NCBI GenBank assembly: GCA_037179385.1
Contig: CM074185.1
Span: 48,177,000 to 48,240,999, forward strand
DNA length: 64,000 nt
Direction: 5' to 3'
From: Holothuria scabra
Lineage: Eukaryota > Echinodermata > Holothuroidea > Aspidochirotida > Holothuriidae
The notes below the pieces were generated by a model that searched no databases, was not told where the DNA came from, and worked only from the letters and a program-made list of their open reading frames with translations. How positions within the stretch are numbered: position 1 is the stretch's first letter; the number at the start of each line of letters is the position of its first letter. Below, piece by piece: positions 34,301 through 41,155 of the stretch. The position numbers and the translations under genes are program-made.

Positions 34301-36091
34301 TAACGAAGTCTTCTGCATCGAATGTAGCATTTTCTCCATTGGATGTATCAGTTTTAAGTGCACGTTAAAATACATTGTTGGTTAACATCTCGTGATAACC
34401 CTCGAAAAACATTTTGTAATGTAATAATTTGATATACGATTCAAATTCCGCCAGGAGTCATGGTTGTGGATCAAGTTTTGAGTGTGATCCTAAGCAGTGG
34501 GATGTTCATCGGAGGCTTGACTGCTTGTATACTGGATAACACAGTAAGAGGTAGGGTTATCCACGTTATCGTTAAATATTGAAATCTAGTACCATAGATA
34601 CTAAACATTCACATGCAACATATCGCACATCACAACACTTTCCGTTTTCAATTCCTGACGCTGATGTGAAAGCTATATAATTTGGCGAGAACAGGGAGCT
34701 GTATGAAAGCTCGTACTCCTTGGTAAGATTTTACATTGTAATCCCGAGTTGCATTTTACCCGTCGGGAGGTAACCTTTTTTCTCATAACAGAAAGTTTAG
34801 TTTTCCAAAATAGGGAAGATGGGATACGTAGTTCAATCAACTAGTAGAGCTGCAGTCATATGCCAAAGTTTTGAGTATCGGTCAACGCTAGGTGTTCCTA
34901 TGATAGGGCGATGCGCACTGTTTAACAGTCAAAAAATTTCCTAAATGGCTAACAATAAACCTAATTCCTGACCAGAACAAAGAATACAAAAGTTAGTGCT
35001 AAAGAGGGTTGAATTGCCTGCCAGGGTAAGGTTAGATTAGATGGGAGTTTTAAGGTCCAGTTTCCAACAAATTGGTTCAAGTCGAGCCGGTCTCGGCCTT
35101 TTTTCCCAGCTGACTCACTGTCTTGCTTTCCCTATCCCATCAATTTCTTATGCTGAGCACCAACACAACGGGAATAGGTTCCTTTTGTGAAGACTGCCCG
35201 GGACGTTAAAGGAACTTGTTAGTTTCATATTTTTGGCAATCTATATTTTCTTATCTGAGCAATGATTGTTTGGTAATCACGGGAGATTTAAAGGCAAATA
35301 TCGAATCACTCCTACGAAAGTTACCCGTTGTCTCTTTTTGAACCATTTTAGTCTGCGTGTGCCAAAAACAATGTTTATTTTTAACGGTGGTGACATAAAA
35401 GTGACTTTCTTTAGGATAACATTTGTATGATGCACCTAGTTTTGACCTCGCTTGCAGCTCTTAAAGAAATGCAAAATAATTCACATTTCTATGAAGGTCA
35501 GACACACGCTCCTTTATCGAAAATCACCTTAAACTATGTGAACGATTTTGTACCACTTGCAAATCGAATTTCATAGTTTGAACCTGTCCAAAGGTAATCT
35601 TACCACGTTTATAGGGAGTGGCCTAGCCACAGGAGCGCAGGGCGGTGATTGCCACCACCACCCGGCTCAGAAAAATTAAAAAACAATGGAAATTTGCCAT
35701 TTGTGACACCAGTGAACTACAGTATGGTTTCCTAATTCGTGTTTCTTGGAGTTATATATATTTAACTATATTTTGTTTCCAAAAATCAAAAATCCATCCA
35801 TTTAAACTCCATTTAGCCTAACCTTGTGTAAACCATGCTTTGTTTGTTTTGTTTGTGTCTATCTTCTTCCTAGGCACGCCGGAAGAGAAAGGACTCAACT
35901 GGATCAAGGAAATGTCACATCTGGAAAACGGGGATAAAGAAGAAAAGGTAGACGGCAAGCCGAGTATTTACGATCTTCCTGCTGGTATGAACTGGATTCG
36001 AAGACAAAAATGGACAAGATATTTTCCATGTAGTCCTACTTTTGCGGGATTCAGAAAAAGCTTCCTGTCCTATAAAGCAATTCAAGTGTGA
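7146..36091 (+). CDS. SLC23 family transporter (nucleobase/ascorbate transporter), 12 coding exons
   Basis: This is a plasma-membrane transporter of the NAT/SLC23 family. Known members import ascorbate with sodium (SVCT1/2) or nucleobases; the substrate of this one is not known. Joining the twelve exons listed separately gives 1764 nt, that is 587 residues plus stop, in one frame with matching phases at every junction. Landmarks are PPWATVALMGLQHF (TM1 start), LPIVQGSSAAF (TM3), GSHWGI-like GTHWGISS, SWSLCLILT, YGYQARTD, IRIPYPGQFG, IIESVGDYYAC (residues 331-341, TM8), PPPPVHAINRG, FIKVNSSRNLFILGF, NPGAINTG-like HPGAINTG, ILDNTVRGTPEEKGL. A sequon NST lies in the large loop after TM3. The NAT signature before TK392 is TIISGISLTK instead of the usual [QEP]NxGxxxxT[RKG]. 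The start ATG at 7146 has A at -3 and G at +4. The frame stays open through the acceptor, so an upstream coding exon cannot be fully excluded. Confidence 0.93.
7320..8860. other. intron 1, 5' part: degenerate short repeats only
   Basis: No gene. Between about 8080 and 8480 the sequence is repetitive at low fidelity, with recurring blocks like CATGTTTATCAGCGATAA, TTTATTAGTGATAA and CATGTTTTNC. It looks like an old minisatellite or a decayed element. Confidence 0.4.
8861..9270. mobile_element. 410-bp foldback element rich in TTCACTC / GAGTGAA
   Basis: The two halves of this intron-1 element are inverted copies of each other for roughly 170 bp (8861-9035 against 9085-9270), with a short asymmetric centre containing a T9 run. 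Its ends are TACACTGTAAAATC and GATTTTAGAGTGTA, with a possible TA duplication at the edges. Internally it is built almost entirely of variants of GAGTGAA and its complement, more than a dozen on each side. It has no transposase, so it is a non-autonomous foldback/MITE. The open frame across it is an artefact of the iteration. Confidence 0.8.
9350..9440 (+). repeat. dispersed repeat (copy near 9.4 kb)
   Basis: The stretch containing GATGTGGGAAGGGTTTAAG resembles 36735-36845 and 61895-61985, which share a block like TGTGGGAGGGG(C/T)ATAAG-CAAGTAGGTT and GAGAATAGGAAC. The family is unrecognised, and this copy is the most diverged. Confidence 0.5.
9441..11447. other. intron 1, middle: no gene seen
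   Basis: This is AT-rich intronic DNA. No family-like reading frame, long inverted repeat or array was recognised, apart from a small inverted match (CGGGGAATCTT near 11269 against GAGATTCCCCG near 11415). Confidence 0.45.
11448..11694. mobile_element. 247-bp TA-flanked MITE with ATGGGATCCCAT iterations
   Basis: The terminal inverted repeats CCTAGGAGAAAATTCCCAT and ATGGGAATTTTCTCCGAGG are flanked by TA on both sides (11446-11447 and 11695-11696), as in Tc1/mariner-type insertions. The right half carries three copies of the perfect 12-bp palindrome ATGGGATCCCAT followed by TA or TT, and the left half has degenerate counterparts. There is no coding capacity. It sits about 95 bp upstream of exon 2, inside intron 1. 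Confidence 0.78.
11789..11946 (+). CDS. SLC23 coding exon 2 (residues 59-111)
   Basis: Acceptor CATCTTAG precedes; donor AAG|GTAAAG follows. It encodes HFSMSFSGCFALPVIVAGP through FFIAGVTTFLQTAFG, the TM1-TM2 hairpin, which closely follows the SLC23 pattern HYLTMF...LAxPxIxAP...STIFFxSGIxTLLQTTFG. It starts in phase 0 and ends after two bases of the Arg codon completed by exon 3. Confidence 0.92.
12880..13020 (+). repeat. dispersed repeat family, copy 1 (short)
   Basis: This resembles parts of 22720-23095 and 39995-40275. Shared blocks include a GGGGTA...GAGAAAA segment, GATGTGGCGTCATAT (GATATGATGTCATAT in copy 2) and a CAAGTTCACTTTTTGTTGAAAA-like end. No terminal repeats were identified and the family was not recognised. 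Confidence 0.5.
13884..13950 (+). repeat. inverted repeat partner of 14421-14487
   Basis: AACAGTTCGGGAGATAACC and following bases recur in reverse complement at 14421-14487, about 470 bp away. The left copy is followed by unrelated sequence, whereas the right copy runs into the LINE remnant. This suggests an element end or a rearrangement inside intron 2. Confidence 0.6.
14421..14487 (-). repeat. inverted repeat partner of 13884-13950
   Basis: The reverse complement of this stretch matches the 13884 copy over about 67 bp with scattered mismatches. It abuts the 3' end of the antisense LINE coding similarity. Confidence 0.6.
14470..15261 (-). pseudogene. Tx1/L1-like LINE ORF2, C-terminal remnant
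   Basis: Two antisense frames (15261-14590 and 14605 downward) together encode the region that follows the reverse transcriptase in Tx1/L1-like LINEs. Visible blocks are WIDRGVCNVNDLLNNDGTFL, FDDFSRIYQVKTNFLPYAGV, LRWFQFKILHRF and, after a shift, LLFKMNISENDTCFFC with EHLFFSCPLVQPLW. The last part is a zinc-knuckle-like module. A single-base frameshift in the T/C run near 14612-14620 separates the frames. There are no reverse transcriptase or endonuclease motifs upstream, so this is a fragment. It lies in SLC23 intron 2 on the opposite strand. Similarity stops near 14470, where an unrelated inverted repeat begins. Confidence 0.72.
15706..15797 (+). CDS. SLC23 coding exon 3 (TM3)
   Basis: Acceptor TGTTACAG and donor CTG|GTAAGT bound the exon. 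It encodes RLPIVQGSSAAFLLPGIVI and CPPPVTG. The typical family text here is LPIVQGGSFAFLAP, so GG[ST]FAF has become GSSAAF; the glutamine in this helix is kept. The phase (2 in, 1 out) fits both neighbours. Confidence 0.9.
16494..16629. mobile_element. 136-bp MITE in intron 3
   Basis: The ends CACAGAAAATAAAA and TTTTATTTTCTGTG are perfect inverted repeats of 14 bp. The interior contains further inverted matches (TGACTCACTT / AAGTGAGTCA and TTTGTCCCTGAGG / CCAAGGACAAA), so the whole element can fold. No clear target duplication is visible. Confidence 0.7.
16689..16700. repeat. poly-G run
   Basis: A G homopolymer follows GAGGGA; it is prone to length error in assembly. Confidence 0.8.
16910..16971 (+). 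CDS. SLC23 coding exon 4 (extracellular loop)
   Basis: This short 62-nt exon has acceptor TTTTTGCAG and donor GAG|GTTAAC. It encodes ANSTQEERQYVRKEAFERMQE, a charged loop with an N-glycosylation sequon (NST), placed where SLC23 proteins have a glycosylated extracellular loop before REVQGA. The donor is weaker than the others, but the phase is right and no better GT lies nearby. Confidence 0.85.
18574..21734. mobile_element. ~3.2-kb insertion nested inside the hAT-like copy
   Basis: This segment is absent from the related 1.57-kb copy, where the flanking sequences join directly at an ATTTTTAG-like point. The left edge begins TCTCATCGCT, and AGCGATGAGA occurs at 21700-21709, close to the right edge; these may be imperfect inverted ends. 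It contains a (TG)n tract with response-element-like repeats at 18775-19620 and otherwise unrecognised sequence with a few cAMP-element-like TGACGTCA sites (for example near 20286). No long coding frame is present. The exact ends and target duplication could not be fixed, and a deletion in the short copy is the alternative. Confidence 0.55.
18775..19620 (+). repeat. (TG)n plus AGGTCAAAGGTCA-type degenerate repeats
   Basis: After a TG-rich tract (about 18775-18820), GGTCAAAGGTCA-type blocks recur near 18933, 19080, 19255, 19270 and 19410, spaced by conserved text such as CTTGTAAACGGCTGGGCCG and ACCAAAATATGT. In reverse complement this is the same theme as the arrays at 55-60 kb and 62-64 kb, though much more diverged. 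Confidence 0.65.
22720..23095 (+). repeat. dispersed repeat family, copy 2
   Basis: This copy shares an ordered set of blocks with 39995-40275 (ACATTGACAAGGAAT, GTTGTGTTGAC, AAGTTAATAGG, then AACCCTTCTTT before the end). It lies just upstream of exon 5. Confidence 0.6.
23132..23313 (+). CDS. SLC23 coding exon 5 (TM4-TM5)
   Basis: Acceptor TTTTTCTAG and donor TTT|GTAAGT bound the exon. It encodes LQGSICVATLFQMFVGFTG, LLLRFIRPVTVATTLILIG and SNASGTHWGISSL. This aligns with the SLC23 segment EVQGAIMVSS...GLxGLPGALLxYIGPLTVTPTVxLIGL...AGSHWGIA. Its phases are 0 in and 2 out. The preceding 6.2-kb intron contains the large hAT-like insertion. Confidence 0.92.
23532..23573. repeat. 21-bp direct duplication
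   Basis: AGAAATAACTTTCCCTCCGAT occurs twice back to back, then a third partial AGAAATAA. It lies in intron 5. Confidence 0.9.
23972..24010. repeat. 18-bp-arm hairpin in intron 5
   Basis: TTTCCGCTCTAGTGTAAT and ATTACACTTGAGCGGAAA are inverted with one mismatch and a 3-nt loop. Confidence 0.85.
24455..24655. mobile_element. MITE-like repeat in intron 5
   Basis: The ends pair: GTAGTCAGCCATTAGTGGGG on the left and CCCCAGTTATGGCCGACTGT on the right (reverse complement). The interior TTAAATCGTCTTCAT recurs in reverse complement at 54530-54620, and a related shorter copy lies at about 27050-27155. The target duplication is not clear. Confidence 0.6.
24799..24895 (+). CDS. SLC23 coding exon 6 (TM6)
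   Basis: Acceptor TTTCTTACAG and donor CCG|GTAAGG bound the exon. It encodes FMFIVIVCSQFLNKYELP and the cytosolic turn LPGGKRLALFTFFP, equivalent to the family's IILFSQYLRN...KGxxxxxxxIFKMFPI. It starts by completing a Leu codon from exon 5 and ends in phase 0. Confidence 0.9.
26336..26434. repeat. 33-bp tandem repeat, 3 units
   Basis: Three 33-bp units begin TTCCAAATTACCAACATTTT, with a few differences each (TTCAAAATTACAAACATTTT and TTCCAAATTGCCACCATTTT). They lie in intron 6. Confidence 0.85.
26540..26765 (-). mobile_element. tRNA-derived SINE, antisense, most complete copy
   Basis: Read on the minus strand, the head is tRNA-like: TTTGGTCTAACGGTAAGAGC resembles an A-box region and CCCAAGTCGAGTC a degenerate B-box. 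A unique body follows (ATGGAGTAGGGCAAAAAATC, CAGTGAGCCACAACTGGGAA, GGTTGGAAACTGGGCGG). The body recurs on the minus strand at 35052-35210 and 42145-42290. It lies antisense to the SLC23 transcript in intron 6. It is not a functional tRNA gene, as no acceptor stem or clover-leaf closes. Confidence 0.7.
26863..27019 (+). CDS. SLC23 coding exon 7 (TM7 and loop)
   Basis: Acceptor TTTCTTTTAG and donor CCAG|GTAGCT bound the exon. It encodes ILLAAVVSWSLCLILTAAG, then DDPSEYGYQARTD and ESPWIRIPYPG. These are diagnostic SLC23 blocks (SWxLCxxLT; YGxxARTDxxxxVxxxxPWxRxPYPxQWG). It ends on the first base of a Gly codon. Confidence 0.94.
27050..27155. repeat. short derivative of the 24.5-kb MITE family
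   Basis: GCCATTAGTTGGTC on the left pairs with AACTAATGGACC on the right, and the interior contains CCTTAAATCGTCTTAA and CCTCATATTCATTAAA, which are also found at 24455-24655. It lies 30 bp after exon 7. Confidence 0.55.
27271..30064. mobile_element. 2.8-kb near-palindromic foldback element in SLC23 intron 7
   Basis: The ends are TGGGCGGCCAAAAGGGCAAA and its exact complement, flanked by TA on both sides. From the ends inward, about 27271-28170 and 29140-30064 are inverted copies of each other with moderate divergence and small indels. Each arm is itself composite: an outer ~430-bp unit closed by a second GTCTTTTTTGCCCTTTTGG, then an inner arm starting GGTGGCCAAAAGGGC. The loop (28170-29140) contains another inverted pair (28188-28225 and 28541-28578, CACAGGTGTGGAACTCCAAA). 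No transposase was recognised. The related open frames in the two arms mirror each other. It is the largest feature separating exons 7 and 8. Confidence 0.85.
30181..30221. repeat. hairpin containing TGACGTCA
   Basis: CTTCCAGATGATGTCATT and AATGACGTCATCTGGAAAG are inverted around a 4-nt loop. The right arm holds a perfect cAMP-response-type palindrome. It sits in intron 7, about 110 bp beyond the foldback element. Confidence 0.8.
30692..30945 (+). CDS. SLC23 coding exon 8 (TM8-TM10, NAT signature region)
   Basis: Acceptor CCCTGCAG precedes. It encodes GQFGMPRASFAGILG, IIESVGDYYACALISEV, PPPPVHAINRG, MEGLGCLAGGLWG and TSYSTIISGISLTK (residues 308-392). The TM8 glutamate (E333), important for substrate binding in the NAT family, is kept. 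The NAT signature is degenerate: positions normally P/Q/E, N and G read T383, I384 and S386, while T391-K392 remain. The donor is AAA|GCAAGT, a GC donor; using the nearest GT would break the frame with exon 9. Confidence 0.93.
31247..31376 (+). CDS. SLC23 coding exon 9
   Basis: Acceptor TTGTTATAG precedes; donor TCG|GTGAGT follows. It encodes VASRVTIYFASGIFVLAG, FYKFNAFFASMPEPIIGGI and MGSTFG, matching the family's VGSRRVVQYGAxIMLxLGxIGKFTALFASLPDPILGGM. The phase is 0 in and 1 out. It is separated from exon 8 by a compact 301-bp intron, the shortest in the gene. Confidence 0.93.
31733..31748. repeat. (CA)n microsatellite after poly-C
   Basis: A C homopolymer is followed by about seven CA units in intron 9. 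Confidence 0.85.
32484..32627 (+). CDS. SLC23 coding exon 10
   Basis: Acceptor TTCATTATAG and donor ACAG|GTACGA bound the exon. It encodes GMVASIGFANLAFIKVNSSR, NLFILGFALFLGVGVPDYL and HPGAINTG, equivalent to the highly conserved SLC23 block [33 protein letters not shown]...PGAINTG. The phases are 1 in and 1 out. Confidence 0.94.
33313..33350. repeat. 18-bp direct duplication
   Basis: AACAAGGGGCAGTCTCTT occurs twice in succession in intron 10. Confidence 0.8.
34013..34269. mobile_element. 257-bp MITE/foldback in intron 10
   Basis: CACTGTAAACAAAAATTAG on the left matches in reverse complement CTAATTTGTGTTTACAGTG on the right with small differences. The interior is rich in TTAGTCA / TGACTAA words, including a tandem TGACTAATATT pair near 34078-34100. 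The termini resemble the CACTGTAAAA end of the 8.86-kb foldback element. Confidence 0.7.
34455..34550 (+). CDS. SLC23 coding exon 11
   Basis: Acceptor TTCCGCCAG and donor AGAG|GTAGGG bound the exon. It encodes VMVVDQVLSVILSSGMFIGG and LTACILDNTVRG, matching the SLC23 pattern [30 protein letters not shown], the last transmembrane pair. The phases are 1 in and 1 out. Confidence 0.93.
34906..35005 (+). repeat. dispersed GATGCGCACTG repeat, copy 1 (partial)
   Basis: GGGCGATGCGCACTGTTTAA and AACAAAGAATACAA also occur in 45305-45470 and twice in 52692-53010. The ends are not defined. Confidence 0.55.
35052..35210 (-). mobile_element. SINE copy 2, body only, antisense
   Basis: This matches the body of the 26.5-kb SINE on the minus strand (TTGGAAACTGG, GGCCGAGACC, AGTGAG, AATAGG homologous blocks) but lacks the tRNA-like head, so it is truncated. 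It lies in SLC23 intron 11. Confidence 0.6.
35874..36091 (+). CDS. SLC23 coding exon 12 (C-terminus)
   Basis: Acceptor CTTCTTCCTAG precedes. It encodes TPEEKGLNWIKEM, an acidic/basic spacer (GDKEEKVDGK), SIYDLPAGMNWIRRQKWTRY and FPCSPTF, and ends at TGA 36089-36091. This is the SLC23 cytosolic tail (GSPEERGLxxW...YDFPxGMxxI...YIPICPxF). The final residues are QV rather than the class I PDZ-like tail of vertebrate SVCT1. Confidence 0.93.
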
Positions 36092-36341
36092 TCATATGGC
36101 ACTGGGGGATGGTATTTCGAATATGCGTAGCCTACTATTACTGTAATTGCATCGTAACAATTTCTTCCCAGCCAGTCGACAGCAAGACGAAAGGCTTTTT
36201 CTTTTCTTGAGGGCGGATTTATAACGTTCCGTGACGCCATAGCTCATTAATGGGCAGTGCGATAAAATTAACCAGTTTCGAAGGCTGATTTATCAGTAAT
36301 TTTATTGTTTATAAGTAATGAAATGGCTGCATTTTACTAAT

Positions 36342-36347
36342 AATAAA
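36342..36347 (+). terminator. candidate polyadenylation signal AATAAA
   Basis: This is the first AATAAA after the SLC23 stop codon, about 250 bp downstream. Another AATAAA occurs at 36728-36733. Choosing between them needs transcript data. Confidence 0.4.
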
Positions 36348-36734
36348 TGGGAAGATCAAATTTTGTCAACAACTGGCAACTTCAAGCATTCAAGCATCTC
36401 AACATGCTGTTTGTCCAAATTTTGGAAAAGCAACGTAGCCACTGAACTGCACAGAAAAGTCGAATTTTCTTATATAATCGCGCTCTTTCTAATTTCTAAA
36501 CTTGCATATGCGATGAATAGGTCCTCAATCTACCATTTTAAAGGCAGTCATTCGTCACCCTAAACTACAGTTTCAGTATGCATATATCAAAACTCTCAAT
36601 TGGTACAGCTCTTTGATTGGCATCACATTCAAACAATGCATCATAGCTAAATAACACAGCATGGGCACTGAGAGTGTCTTGATTGCACATTATGGACTTG
36701 TATGGCCACTGGGACAAGCCATGAAGCAATAAAC

Positions 36735-36845
36735 TAGGATTGTGTCTGGATAAAGAGGAGTTTTAGATAAATGTGGGAGGGGCTAGAAGTAAGTAGGTTG
36801 GGAGAATAGGAACTGTTTGGGATGATGAAAATATGCCTTTAAATA
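36735..36845 (+). repeat. dispersed repeat (copy near 36.8 kb)
   Basis: AAATGTGGGAGGGGCTAGAAG, AAGTAGGTTGGGAGAATAGG and GGAACTGTTTGGG are shared in order with 61895-61985, and more weakly with 9350-9440. Confidence 0.65.
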
Positions 36846-39800
36846 CACAACTTTTTTAATCATTCTTTAAGTCAATTTCACGACAAATACAGGGCAATTT
36901 GTTTTCGAATGGCTTCGTGAACATCAACCTCCGCACTGTTCCCTATTGTGCTTCACGTAGGCCTACTGATTATGCGGACAAATTCTCTGCGCACATTGTA
37001 GGCCTATTATGGGTGTATATTGAGTCAATCGGTACCTTGAATCGGTCATCTTCGTATGATCATATGACGGTATGACACTTGTTTAATGACCGCAGCAAGA
37101 TGCCACTATGCTACATAATATTCATTGTATAAAACATCAATATAAAGATGTGATTTATTATTTCAATCAAGGGACACAACATATGTAAGCATTACTTTTA
37201 AGAGTTATATGTACTACAGAACAAATTTTGTATTTGGAGTATAGTGAATATTCAAACAAAACAGGTTCACATTTTAAAATTTTTAGGACTGATACAAGTA
37301 ACTTTTGGTGCAGAACATTTAAAAAAAAAGCTTAACGAGTTCGTATTTTAAACTTCTCAGGAAATTTGTTCCAGAGTGCTTGTCGTTTACTATTAAAATC
37401 AGAGGTATCTTCAAATTGCCTTCAAATTTATCGGAACTGTTAAAATTAACTTTTGGTTTATGATAATCATTTCAAAAATGCGTAACCTCTTCATCTTTTA
37501 AAGGCTTCGGGACTTTTATTGCAGAGTGCTTGACATTTTCTTTTAACTAGCGTATAATAAACATTTCAGAACGTGTAACAGATCAGTTAAGTATTGTTTA
37601 TTTGACCTTTTCTTGCAGAATGTTTCCCATTTACTTGAATTGTTTTTGGAGTGACTGCTGCTCCCAATTTCACATTTTAATTTTGAAAATTGAAGCAAGT
37701 GCGTAACAGTGTTTAGAAGGAAGCGATGATGCAACCACTCGTGCCAATTATTAACTTAACCCTGCCTCCGTTTGGGGCTATTTTAGAAGATGATGGAGTG
37801 ATCAATAAATACTCTCATTGCCAAACCTAAAGGTAGGCTATATAGCCAAATTATGGGCTAAGATTTTGATGAAATTGACTTGTATATAAAAAGACAAGTC
37901 TGAGGTTACAATCTCGTTTCGAAGTGTTTCATCCATCGAGCAAATGACTTGTGAACCGCAACTAACATTTTGGTAAAAGGACACAACGAGCCAACATTTT
38001 CACTTGCTTTTCTATTTCGGGGAGTAAAAACTTTTTCACTCAATACTTCCCGTCCACAAATAAACCGACAGTGTTACACTCGATGTGGCTACATTTTTTA
38101 AAACGTGTGGAGGACTTTAAAAAATTTACACCGAGTTAAATGATTTAACATTATGATTTTACCCTTTAATAACCGACGTAATGGTTGAATTATTATGTTT
38201 CTATCTGTATTCTTCTATTCAACCTTAAAAAGATAGTATTAATCACGCCCACTCCATATAATTAGTCTGTGTTTTTACATGGTGTTTATTAAATTGACGG
38301 TAGGTTGTAAATAATGTTTTCTTAACGTGCAATAGACAGATAGGAATAATTTAAAACTCACGAAATATGTTTAGAATAGCAAATAAATAATAGGTCGGGA
38401 ATTGTTTCCTTCGATAAAAAAATTCCAAGAATGTCAACTTTACGCATGAACATAGGGAGGTGCATAATTATTCCTCTTTGTACACAATTTACATCAAAAA
38501 TCTTGCGAGGGGGCTTTTGTTAGGTATTTCAGATATCCAGACCACAATCAGCGTTTGAAAATAATTGTGACATCATCAACTCCCTTGACTTAATGTGTTA
38601 TTCAACGATGCGTTTTTTTCAGATTCGTGCCTTAAATATTTTATGAAAATTGAAATATTTTTTTTAAAAATGGCTAAGTTTTGGTATCATACGTCATATA
38701 GAGGGAGTCCATCCTCTCTATTCATGCAACAGAGATAAACATGCTATAAAACTACTTATAAGATCCCATTCCCTAATGGAACCCCCATAGCTCGGCGAAT
38801 AGAATAAGCAACTCTGATGAAAACTCTGCATCTGTGGTTTTGTCTCTACACTAATCTGCTGGGTGACTAACAAATTACAGCAACTTCTAACACCCTGTGG
38901 CGTTGTACGCAGTGTGTAGATAAAGCCAATACTACTTTCAATGTAACACAGTCAAGTTGCACGTCGGTGCACTTTTCATGAGTGAAGCAGGAAATGTCTG
39001 TGTCAATAAACTTTGGGATGGACATCGTTTGTGGACACAAAGGATAAGATGTTGACCCGAGAGATATGTTGTGGTCAGTTAGTAGCTGAATGCTCTTGAA
39101 GTTTAGGTAGAAGGGATAAAACCTCATGAAAATATAGCAAGATAAGTGCGTGATTTTGCGAATAAGGAAATCTAATCGCATTTTGATTTTGATTTTGGTG
39201 ATAGCAACAAAAAAAGATTTTTTTATAAGTGACCCTGATAATTCACCTTTCACTGATATCATTGGTATGTATGATAAATAGTAAGGATCGATCAAATACT
39301 TGTCACGCACTAATCTCAACTCAAAAATGTCAAGGGTGCATACTTATAGCGAAACCCAATTTCGACATCCTACTCTCTGGTTAAGAGGCATTTCAAATCG
39401 GGTCCATAAAAAGAAATGGACATTAATTAAATCCGAAGGCTCTTACTAGAAATTTCATGTGAAACTTTGATTGTGTCCATGACTGTTTCGAGTTTTTTTT
39501 TTTTTTTCTTTTTTTCACCTTTCACCTCTCGGGTCCATAATTAAAGGCGTCAAGGAAGACCATCAATATAAAGCAAAATTTGATTACCCCCCCCCCCTTC
39601 TCCCGATAATAAAATACAGAAATGTCAGTTAAAATGTAAAAATTGTAAGTAAAAACAAAGCACTGGCCAACAACGTAAACCCATTGTGATTCGAGTCCGG
39701 AAATGTGACAATTGTTAATAAATAAAGTTTAACCAGTGTTCCTCTTAACGGTCATAAAGAGTATTGATGTTTAAGAGACTAACTTTTAGAAACATTGCTC

Positions 39801-39994
39801 ATATGTGGTTTTTAAGATATAAAGAGGTAAAGTACTTAGAGCAAAAATTTGATTTCCGTATGTGAAGACGACCCAGATATGCACAGTTTGGAGAAACTTC
39901 CATTCAAATCGAACATGTATTTCTCGAGATATCAGCAAATGAGGTTTCTAGATGTGTGTTCCAAATTAAGTTAACTTGACTGGGCAGCACGACC

Positions 39995-40275
39995 ATCACA
40001 TTGACAAGGAATTCTGTGTTTACCAGTTGTGTTGACGCTGAAGTTAATAGGTCTAGGAGCTCCATGAGGGAAACGCAAAGTACTTACGTCACTTATGCAA
40101 AGATTCTTGTAAAGGTAAACGAAAAACAAAAGAGGGTGCGATAAGTTGAGGGCCGTGCTCGTTTCAAGTTTTTTGTTAAGATGTGACCGATTTACCTGCT
40201 CTCATCATATTTTACTTAGAAAAGATTTTCAAAACTTAATGTGTCTTTAAACCCTTCTTTCAAGTGGAATTGAAG
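39995..40275 (+). repeat. dispersed repeat family, copy 3
   Basis: This is homologous in order to 22720-23095 (CACATTGACAAGGAAT, GTTGTGTTGAC, GAAGTTAATAGG, CGTTTCAAGTT, AAACCCTTCTTTC). Confidence 0.6.
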
Positions 40276-41155
40276 CAAGCACGACCCTCATTACTTTGTT
40301 TTTTAAACTAATATAAATGTGCACGTTGGCGTGGCTACGGGGGGAATTGCCCCCTGGCTCTGAAAAGGGAATATTTGGGGAATTTGCAATACGAAGCACC
40401 AGTTACAGTGCGTTTTGCTTTATATTCTAATAAAAGCTCCGCACTTTATATTATTTGTTCGCGCCCCAAATTGTGATCCTTACTACAGTAAGTACTTGCT
40501 CATAAATCGTTCTGGTAAAGTCGTTACAATGTCTTTTTCCTAAATTTTCTTCAATGTAGGCACTTGATTTTGAAACATTTTGTCTAAAAAGGTCAACGAA
40601 GTTGCGGAAACTTTTTAAATGTCTTCGGGAAGCCGCAATCCGCAGGCCTCAGATCGCATTATGTAACTACAACGACCTTCATTCTCCATTTAATCTCAGA
40701 TAATACTAATAGGAAACGCAGATTCTGAAATAATTCCCGATATTTTCAAGTTTCCTTACAGGAAAAAACTACAACCTAAAATTTTCTGCAATGCAAGTTC
40801 CATACATTTCTTTAAAAGAAATCAAATTTTCGGGTCGCTCCCTGCCCCGCAATTTCAGTCCCCACTATAGTAATAATCAAAATTGGATGTTTGCCCCTGG
40901 AAAACGTCTAGCTACGCTATTGGTGTCATTGAAAGTTTGTAGTGAATCGCAAGCTTATGTAGTACCTGTTCCTATATATGTTACCCACTGGCCCACTAGC
41001 CTCAGACCAAAACTGCTGCACTCTGTGCAGTCATCACGCATAGACTGACTTTCGATTTAGTTGCTTGCATACGCTGTTGCTGCCTCCAGAACCATACCTG
41101 TTAAAGGGCAGGAGCAGTCATCCCAAATTGAAGTAGTGTAGTAGACCGTCCAGTT

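Larger units (their letters stand above)
36092..41155. other. region after SLC23: no gene recognised
   Basis: It contains the 3' UTR of the transporter, a dispersed repeat at 36735-36845 and another at 39995-40275. The longest open frame is 39319-38867 on the minus strand, 150 codons, starting MRLVRDKYLIDPYY. It shows no recognisable motif, no splice partners and AT-rich composition, so I do not call it a gene. Homopolymer runs (T at about 39494-39507, C at 39588-39598) are present. Confidence 0.5.

Noticed and set aside
38867..39319. 150-codon minus-strand open frame (MRLVRDKYLIDPYY...)
   Set aside because: It has no recognisable motif, no repeats of it elsewhere, no splice context and AT-rich composition. 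In 64 kb of AT-rich DNA a frame of this size can occur by chance.
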